Positions 6,411-10,145 of a DNA stretch of 10,145 bases are shown here, in pieces. The stretch is from Baffinella frigidus (lineage: Eukaryota > Cryptophyceae > Cryptomonadales > Baffinellaceae), in the NCBI GenBank assembly GCA_026770585.1, contig MU646311.1:1053498-1063642 (forward strand). The letters are read 5' to 3'. Position numbers and translations under genes: made by a program. Position 1 is the first letter of the stretch, and each line of letters starts with the position of its first letter. The notes under the pieces were generated by a model. That model worked only from the letters and a program-made list of their open reading frames with translations. It had not been told where the DNA came from and made no database searches.

Positions 6411-6795
6411 TATCAGGATAGATGTACCGGTAATCAAGGGTTGATTGTAATAGACGGACAGCAAATTTATCGAGATCACGCGGAAACGGCCCGGACCAAT
6501 AATCATGTGCCGTCCGTTGATTCACCTAGGGACGCATCACTTTCTTTAAAACACTGTTTTAAAAACAGCCCCATGATGGGGGCCGTTTTGGAGACGCGTT
6601 GCGACCCAAAAGGATCCTCAAAAGTGGGCCGAAACGTGTTTTATTTCTCCCGATTGTTTCGATGGTCGGTTCTCGAGCCTTCTCGAGCCTTCTGGCCTCA
6701 CTAAACAGCACGATTTCGTGGAAGTGCGCCCCCATTTTCGGGGAGGTCACACGAGAGAGAAGATAATCTCGAGGGACCGTTGATCTATCCTGATA
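6411..6795. mobile_element. 385-bp segment with 13-bp inverted ends TATCAGGATAGAT
   Basis: Perfect inverted ends at 6411-6423 and 6783-6795. The interior holds a 28-bp hairpin (6562-6589, AAAACAGCCCCAT arm) and the 40-bp repeat shared with 1076-1115 (6739-6778). It is flanked by the paired palindromes. The ORFs 6441-6704 (+) and 6559-6837 (-) encode nothing recognisable. It may be a non-autonomous transposon or a composite of fragments. Confidence 0.55.
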
Positions 6796-6830
6796 ATTAT
6801 CCAGAGTCGTACGAAGCTTCGTATCACCAA

Positions 6831-6890
6831 ATACCACTCGTCAAATCAATTCCTTTAGAAATACAACTCGTCAAATCAATTCCTAAAAAT
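6831..6890 (+). repeat. 30-bp tandem duplication
   Basis: Two units of ATAC(C/A)ACTCGTCAAATCAA followed by TTCCT(T/A), AT-rich. They lie between the two far-side palindromes. Confidence 0.85.
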
Positions 6891-6953
6891 AAATTAAAAA
6901 GAACCGTTGGTACGAGCTCGCACCGTCACCGCCTCGCCCGTTGGTCGGTTAGC

Positions 6954-7024
6954 GACGGCCAAAATAGCCTCCGACGGCTATTTTGGTCGTCCACGTCCGT
7001 GGCGCGTGACCGCCACGACGGACG
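6954..7024. repeat. Two adjacent strong hairpins upstream of the gene
   Basis: GACGGCCAAAATAGCC (6954-6969) pairs with 6976-6991 at 15 of 16 bases over a 6-base loop. Then CGTCCGTGGCG (6995-7005) pairs imperfectly with CGCCACGACGGACG (7011-7024). They lie about 160-230 bp before the ATG at 7184 and could mark a promoter-side structure or another foldback end. Confidence 0.7.
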
Positions 7025-7183
7025 GATCTAGGGGATCGTGACCTTCTCATCCTGAAGATCGATTGACTGGGGCCATCTAAAGGACAAAGACAGTCGTGTG
7101 AAGTTTTAAAGATTTAGCCACGTCAGCAGGCCTAACCCCGAAAGGTTTTCAAGGACCTAAAGGATTCAAGATTTACGCCAGCC
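7025..7183 (+). promoter_or_regulatory. Probable 5' flank/leader of the TIR-like gene
   Basis: This is the stretch between the hairpins and the first in-frame ATG. An in-frame stop (TAA, 7133-7135) closes the frame upstream. A CCACGTCAGC motif at 7118-7127 resembles ACGT-core sites bound by plant bZIP factors, but no TATA box is clear. AAGGACCTAAAG (7151-7162) matches the core of the YVG-NLKDLK repeat. Promoter activity is inferred from position only. Confidence 0.3.
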
Positions 7184-7757
7184 ATGCCGCGTATGATCCT
7201 TGCCCCTCCACACGCGCCCCTCCCGGAGGTTCCGCTCGTGGCAGTGCTGGATCCGGGCAGGGACGCGGTCCGCATCGGCGAGGGCGATGCGCAGCCCGTG
7301 CCTGCGCTTTTTTCCTTGCTTCCAGTCTCGTCCATCCGACAAGAGACGGACGTGGATGCCGCCGCGGCCAACGGCACGCCGAACCTGTCCGAAAACATCC
7401 GCATGCACCCGATGACCGTCAGCTCTTCGTCCCTCCCGGAGGTTCCGCTAGCGGCGGGTGCGGACCGCGACCGCGTCAACACGTTCAACGTCAACCCCTC
7501 GGAAATACCGGACCGCAACGGCGAGGGCGATTCGCAGCCCGCGCCTCCCCTGGCAACCTCCCCGCCAGGCTCCCATGCTGTCCGGAGCGGGTGGAGCGCG
7601 GACATCTCCATGCGGGGCGCTGTTCTGGCCCCAGGATCGCATCCGGGAGGGCCGGAAGACATTGGGGTGATCGTGAGGTGGGTGCTGCCGCGGGGCACGT
7701 TCACAATGCGCGGGGAGCTGATGCACGCGTTCGTCTCATACCGCGTCGAGACCGAAG
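7184..7757 (+). CDS. Exon 1: N-terminal extension and first TIR strand
   Basis: 191 codons plus one base. The ATG at 7184 has G at -3 and is the first ATG after an in-frame stop at 7133. Third codon positions are overwhelmingly G or C in this frame, which picks it over the overlapping minus-strand ORF of 190 codons. Two repeats are visible: LPEVPL at residues 13-18 and 84-89, and GEGD(A/S)QP(V/A)P at 32-40 and 113-121. No signal peptide or membrane segment is seen. The exon ends in HAFVSYRVETE plus G, at donor G|GTATGG. The open frame continues to 7915, but the GC3 bias and TIR pattern stop at 7757, so the extra 52 codons are read as intron. An upstream exon cannot be excluded. Confidence 0.72.
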
Positions 7758-9816
7758 GTATGGTCGTGACGCTATCTATGCAGAGACCTTGTGCCCTGCT
7801 GCACTCTCAGAGAGTTTGGTGGATTCTAACTCCGCCTCCTACGCTGCACTCTCGTCCCTTGAGCGCCCCCGGTGCACGTCGCGCACTCCTGACGTGCACC
7901 GGGGGCTCTCGTTGATTACTCGTGCCTGAGACCGCTCGTCTCATACCGCGTCGAGACCGAAGGTATGGTCTGGGCAGAAGGTCTCTGCAGAACCCTTCTG
8001 CACCAGGGCTCTGCACAGAGCAGAAGGTTTCTGCACAGCTCTGCTGCACCAGGACGCTGCACCATGGCTCTGCAGAGACCTTGTGCCCTGCTGCACTCTC
8101 GTCCCTTGAGAGCCCCCGGTGCACGTCGCGCTCCCCTGACGTGCACCGGGGGCTCTCATGCCTGAGTGCTTCCTTCAGAACGGTACAATGTCACCAGAGG
8201 AAAACGACCGACAGTTGGCTATTGCCATTCTCTGCAGATCCTTTCTACGGAAGGGCGTGTCGTTGGGCTATGTTGGGAGAAATCGAAACCTCAAGGGCCT
8301 AAAGGACCGCACGCCCTGATTGCTGCGCAGGGTCTTCGGGCAACAGGCTCGCCGAGGCACTCGCCGCGAAGATACGGTCCTTGTCTGTGGAAAACAAAGA
8401 CTGCAAGATCCCGAGGCACGGATGGGGGAGCTGGCCCAAGAGCGCCAAGCAGCCGTTGCCTTTTCGCCCGGACGAGGCCAAGGTATATCATGCAAGTTGA
8501 CTTCCCCCCCCCCGGGAGTACCTCGATACTCAACTCTCCGAAGCCGGTAGCGCGCGCCCCGTGTGCGCTCTGACGCAGATCTCATCCGGACGAGTATTCA
8601 TGATAAATACGCCACGGCAACGAAAATTACTACACAGATGCTTTAATAACTGCTAGTATGATCGATTTGTGTAGTAAATTTCGTTGCCTTTGCGTATTTA
8701 TCAGAAATACTCGCCGCGATGAGATCTCCAGCCGCGCGCCACGCCGAGCTCACAGCTGACGCCACTTCGCAGAGTTAATCGCGGCGAGTATTTGAGTCAA
8801 ATACGATCTTGGTAACGAATGTTACTACACACCAGGTTTTACTATTACTTTTATGAACCAATTGTGTAGTAATTTTCGTTGATAGGTCCTAGAAATCGTA
8901 TTTGACTCAAATACTCGTCCGGATGAGAGTACAGGGACGCGTAGGTGGAGTTAGAATCCATCCGGAAAATGCTCGTATGAGCGGCCGACACGGGGTACAG
9001 TAAGTGGCACAATGCGTAGCATGTGCGGCGCTGACGCTGGTTGTTTGGCAATAAATTATCAATCTCTACAGGCACGCGTCGATTGACGGCTTGGGCTGAT
9101 ACCCTCAACCCCTAACCCTGAACTCTGAACCCAAATCCTGGGGTATTCTTGGATAATGACTGCCTGTTTGACGGCCAGAGCTGGCTCACGGGTTTCGTCC
9201 ACGGGCTGGCGGCTTCGATGCTCTTCGTTCTAGAACGTTCTGGAACGTTCTAGAACGCTATCCGCGGTTAATGGGGGCACTAGAACGTTATCCGCGGTTA
9301 GTGGGGGCACTAGAACTGACTGTCAGCACCCTCCGGCAGGTATTCTTGGACAGTGAATGCCTGCTCGACGGCCAGAGCTGGCTCACGGGTTTCGTCCAGG
9401 GGTCAATCCCCAAACCCACAACCTCAGCGCCGATACCCTAAACCACACACCCTGAACACCACACCCGAAGCCCCAACCTCTGAACCCTGCACCCTGAACC
9501 TTTAGGTCCTTTAGGTTCTTCGAGCTCCCAACATAGGCGGACACCGGAACTGGTTCTGTAGAAAGGCCATGCTTCCTGAACCCAGAGCCCTAAATTTCAG
9601 GCTGGTGGCGTCGATGTGTGTCGTGCCGATTCTGAGCTGGACGGAGTCAGACCATGGGAGCCTGGGGGAGCTCAGCCGAATCGGGATTGATGGGTTCGAC
9701 CGGGTAGCTCCCATCCCTCTCCCTCTCTCTCGCCCTCTCCCTCTCCCTCTCCCTCTCCCTCTCCATCTCCCTCGCCCTCTCCCTCTGCCTCTCCCTCCCT
9801 CTCCCTCCCCCTCTTC

Positions 9817-9851
<35 letters not shown>

Positions 9852-10079
9852 TCTCTCTCTCTCTCTCTCTCTGCGATCCTGACCCCCCTTTCGACGGCAG
9901 GTCGACAACTGCCTGCTGGAGCTGATCTTTGCCTCTCTCTCTCTCTCTCTCTCTCCCTCCCTCCCTCTCCCTCTCTCTCTCCTTCTCCCTCTCCCTCTCT
10001 CTCTCTCTCTTTCTCTCTTTCGCAGGTCGACAACTGCCTGCTGGAGCTAATCCTCGCGACGGCTCTGCGGGAAGAGCCT
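7184..10079 (+). CDS. Spliced gene for a TIR-like domain protein, 3' end outside window
   Basis: Joining 7184-7757, 8331-8482, 9340-9401, 9601-9703 and 10026 onward keeps one frame through four GT-AG introns (phases 1, 0, 2, 0) and yields at least 315 residues. Residues 1-180 are Pro/Ala/Gly-rich with an internal repeat and match nothing I know. From 181 the order of elements is that of a TIR domain: HAFVSYR (181-187), helix NRLAEALAAKI, an unusually long loop with IPRHGWGSW, VFLD (243-246), GQSWLTGF helix, VVPILSW (270-276), then DNCLLELILA (299-308). Glu304 sits where NAD-cleaving TIR domains carry their catalytic Glu. TIR proteins act in immune or cell-death signalling or as NAD hydrolases; which applies here is unknown. 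The gene may be decaying: it holds several partial exon copies and a CT tract follows the last codons. Confidence 0.72.
7861..7910. repeat. Intronic hairpin 1, CCCCCGGTGCACGTC arms
   Basis: 20-base arms (7861-7880, 7891-7910) pair at 19 positions over a 10-base loop. It is duplicated at 8108-8157. Confidence 0.9.
7991..8083. repeat. CTGCA-rich nested inverted repeats in intron 1
   Basis: AACCCTTCTGC (7991-8001) pairs with GCAGAAGGTTT (8020-8030) at 10 of 11 bases. AAGGTCTCTGCAG just upstream (7979-7990) pairs with CTGCAGAGACCTT (8070-8082). This 87-bp stretch is absent from the first copy of the duplicated block, so it is an insertion between the two copies. Confidence 0.7.
8108..8157. repeat. 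Intronic hairpin 2, perfect 20-bp arms
   Basis: GAGAGCCCCCGGTGCACGTC (8108-8127) pairs perfectly with 8138-8157 across a 10-base loop. It is less diverged than hairpin 1, so it is either the younger copy or under pairing constraint. Confidence 0.92.
8158..8319 (+). CDS. Small ORF with YVGRNRNLKGLKD motif (repeat-derived)
   Basis: ATG at 8158 (or 8188) to TGA at 8317 gives 53 (or 43) residues: SPEENDRQLAIAI, SFLRKGVSLGYVGRN, NLKGLKDRTP. It lies wholly inside intron 1 and stops just before the exon 2 acceptor. DNA copies of the same motif occur at 6003-6110, 5868-5893 and 9501-9541 on the minus strand, so this is a dispersed repeat with coding-like sequence. Whether it is translated, serves as an alternative exon, or is only a retrocopy fragment cannot be told. 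I do not recognise the protein family. Confidence 0.4.
   Translation: MPECFLQNGTMSPEENDRQLAIAILCRSFLRKGVSLGYVGRNRNLKGLKDRTP
8331..8482 (+). CDS. Exon 2: TIR helix A and long loop
   Basis: Two bases complete the Gly codon split from exon 1, then 50 codons follow: GNRLAEALAAKIRSL, then KIPRHGWGSW, then KQPLPFRPDEAK. Third positions are GC-rich in this frame only. Acceptor GCGCAG|GG, donor AAG|GTATAT at 8483. Without splicing the frame would end at a TGA at 8498. The loop between helix A and the VFLD strand is longer than in typical plant or animal TIR domains. Confidence 0.72.
8577..8727. mobile_element. Foldback element A of the double foldback (TACTACACA family)
   Basis: Long arms 8577-8636 and 8668-8727 pair through AGATCTCATC, GAGTATT, TGATAAATACGC, GGCAACGAAA and TTACTACACA, across a loop of about 31 bases. 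Non-coding. Its two ends differ slightly (CCGGACGAG outside, CGCGGCGAG inside). Confidence 0.88.
8778..8927. mobile_element. Foldback element B of the double foldback
   Basis: Arms 8778-8831 and 8863-8927 pair through GAGTATTTGAGTCAAATACGA and TACTACACA. Its outer end is the exact complement of element A's outer end (18 bases: 8581-8598 against 8910-8927). Its inner end complements A's inner end (15 bases: 8705-8719 region against 8778-8792). Confidence 0.88.
9143..9227 (+). pseudogene. Extra copy of exon 3 fused to exon 4-type start
   Basis: Encodes VFLDNDCLFDGQSWLTGFVHG followed directly by LAASMLFV. The first part matches exon 3 (VFLDSECLLDGQSWLTGFVQG). The second part matches the start of exon 4 (LVASMCVV) with no intron between. 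Most differences from exon 3 keep chemically similar residues. The base before the reading start is G where the active copy has CAG, so there is no AG acceptor, and the frame soon reaches TAG. Either a decayed duplicate or a relic of an arrangement without intron 3. Confidence 0.65.
9228..9317 (+). repeat. TTCTAGAAC palindromes and 30-bp tandem repeat
   Basis: GTTCTAGAACGTTCTGGAAC is followed by two 30-bp units (9250-9279, 9280-9309) built on CTAGAACG(C/T)TATCCGCGGTTA and GTGGGGGCA, then a partial third unit. The tandem directly separates the exon 3 copy from real exon 3. Confidence 0.85.
9340..9401 (+). CDS. Exon 3: VFLD strand and G-x-x-W helix
   Basis: 20 codons plus two bases: VFLDSECLLDGQSW, then LTGFVQ and a split Gly. 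Acceptor CCGGCAG|G, donor GG|GTCAAT. Preceded in frame by exon 2 and followed in frame by exon 4. The pattern FLD..CL..G..W...F is the strand B/helix B signature of TIR domains. Confidence 0.75.
9402..9600 (+). other. Intron 3 (199 nt)
   Basis: Starts GTCAAT, ends AAATTTCAG. The interior is mostly degenerate CCCTAAA/CCCTGAA repeat (9404-9500), then a minus-strand fragment of the YVG-NLKDLK repeat. Confidence 0.7.
9501..9541 (-). repeat. YVG-NLKDLK repeat fragment, minus strand
   Basis: The minus strand reads VSAYVGSSKNLKDLK without a stop. It matches the motif encoded in 8188-8319 on the plus strand and the broken copy at 6003-6110. It lies inside intron 3 in antisense orientation to the TIR-like gene. 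Confidence 0.6.
9601..9703 (+). CDS. Exon 4: VVPILSW strand and following loop
   Basis: One base completes the Gly from exon 3. Then 34 codons follow: LVASMCVVPILSWTES, GSLGELSRIG and GFDR. Acceptor TTTCAG|G, donor CGG|GTAGCT. A hydrophobic strand followed by LSW matches strand C of TIR domains. Confidence 0.72.
9704..10025 (+). other. Intron 4 (322 nt), CT/CA microsatellites with an exon 5 copy
   Basis: Contains a CCCTCT/CT tract (9715-9834), (CA)n (9835-9850), CT (9851-9872), a second CT tract (9932-10021), and the first copy of the exon 5 start at 9901-9927. If the first acceptor (9898-9900) is used the intron is 197 nt. The long ORFs reading SLPLPL or ERERER here are microsatellite artefacts. 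Confidence 0.65.
9901..9927 (+). pseudogene. First copy of exon 5 start, cut by CT repeat
   Basis: CAG|GTCGACAACTGCCTG and the following bases repeat 10023-10048 exactly over 26 bases. They encode VDNCLLELIFA, then run into a CT microsatellite instead of LATALREEP. The acceptor AG is intact (ACGGCAG), so it could compete for splicing. Confidence 0.65.
10026..10079 (+). CDS. Exon 5 (start): LLEL helix with candidate catalytic Glu
   Basis: Follows TTTCGCAG. It encodes VDNCLLELILATALREEP in the frame left by exon 4, giving GFDR-VDN. The Glu of LLEL (10044-10046) is the best candidate for the TIR catalytic Glu. After Pro315 the sequence becomes CT repeat with no clear donor, so the exon end and the C-terminus are unknown. 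Confidence 0.65.
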
Positions 10080-10112
10080 CTCTCTCTCTCTTCTCTCTCG
10101 CTCGCTCGCTCG

Positions 10113-10145
<33 letters not shown>
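10080..10145. repeat. CT microsatellite to window edge
   Basis: CT repeat with a GCTC run (about 10099-10112) continues past the window. It either interrupts exon 5 or begins the next intron. Confidence 0.9.

Larger units (their letters stand above)
7758..8330 (+). other. Intron 1 (573 nt), with duplicated donor region and hairpins
   Basis: Begins GTATGG and ends GCTGCGCAG before the exon 2 G. Inside, the last bases of exon 1 with the donor (CTCATACCGCGTCGAGACCG ... GGTATGGTC) are repeated about 205 bp downstream (7939-7970). The blocks TGCAGAGACCTTGTGCCCTG and CTGCACTCTCGTCCCTT also occur twice. It contains twin GGTGCACGTC hairpins and the YVG-NLKGLK segment. Stops in the exon frame prevent read-through into exon 2. 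Confidence 0.65.
8483..9339 (+). other. Intron 2 (857 nt) with foldbacks and an exon 3 copy
   Basis: GTATAT donor and CCGGCAG acceptor. It holds the composite foldback 8577-8927, a short telomere-like CCCTAA tract (9103-9130), the exon 3 copy 9143-9227 and a 30-bp tandem. 8928-9102 shows nothing recognisable. Confidence 0.6.

Noticed and set aside
7132-7704. Minus-strand ORF of 190 codons
   Set aside because: The plus-strand frame has strongly GC-biased third positions and leads in phase into the TIR motifs. The minus-strand frame is its shadow.
7807-8159. Overlapping ORFs on both strands (repeated LLHSRPL, GARRAP motifs)
   Set aside because: They arise from the duplicated hairpin blocks in intron 1. 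The similar peptides reflect repeated DNA.
8166-8573. Plus-strand ORF of 135 codons
   Set aside because: It is in the wrong frame for exon 2. The GC-rich third positions and conserved motifs lie in the next frame from 8331.
9511-10033. Long ORFs on both strands (112-128 codons)
   Set aside because: Mostly microsatellite. Only the plus-strand part 9601-9703 shows conserved TIR-type sequence, and it is better read as an exon.

Overview
The window looks like nuclear DNA of a photosynthetic eukaryote, most likely a microalga. It carries many degenerate tracts of CCCTAAA/TTTAGGG, the telomere repeat type of plants and many algae, together with long CT/GA microsatellites, dense short inverted-repeat elements and GT-AG introns. 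I see no bacterial operon, rRNA or tRNA. I cannot name the species.

Positions 1 to about 7100 are repeat-dominated and hold no gene I can defend. They contain a 22-bp tandem array, interstitial telomere-like tracts (CCCTAAA on the + strand up to about 3160, the opposite orientation from about 5150 to 6335), CT/GA microsatellites and several families of short foldback elements. The families are: 125-126 bp elements ending in CCACGCCAGAG; AGGGGTACC-ended foldbacks; hairpins built on the arm AAATTACTACACA; palindromes cored on GGTCACGT; and a 154-bp element ending in CCACACGGTGGACT. Most apparent ORFs here are readings through these repeats.

The right end (about 7184 to beyond 10145) holds one spliced gene that no single ORF reveals. 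Five segments on the + strand (7184-7757, 8331-8482, 9340-9401, 9601-9703, 10026-10079 onward) join in phase at GT-AG boundaries. They give a protein of at least 315 residues whose second half matches the pattern of a TIR-like domain: HAFVSYR strand, VFLD strand, G-x-x-W helix, VVPILS strand, and LLEL helix with a candidate catalytic Glu. The 3' end of the gene lies outside the window.

This gene is full of partial self-duplications. The exon 1/intron 1 junction is repeated inside intron 1 next to two strong hairpins. Exon 3 has an upstream copy in intron 2 that continues without a break into exon 4-type sequence. The start of exon 5 occurs twice on either side of a CT microsatellite. Intron 2 also holds a 351-bp double foldback.

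A separate dispersed repeat that encodes, or once encoded, a YVG..NLKDLK peptide occurs in intron 1 and at least three more times on the minus strand.
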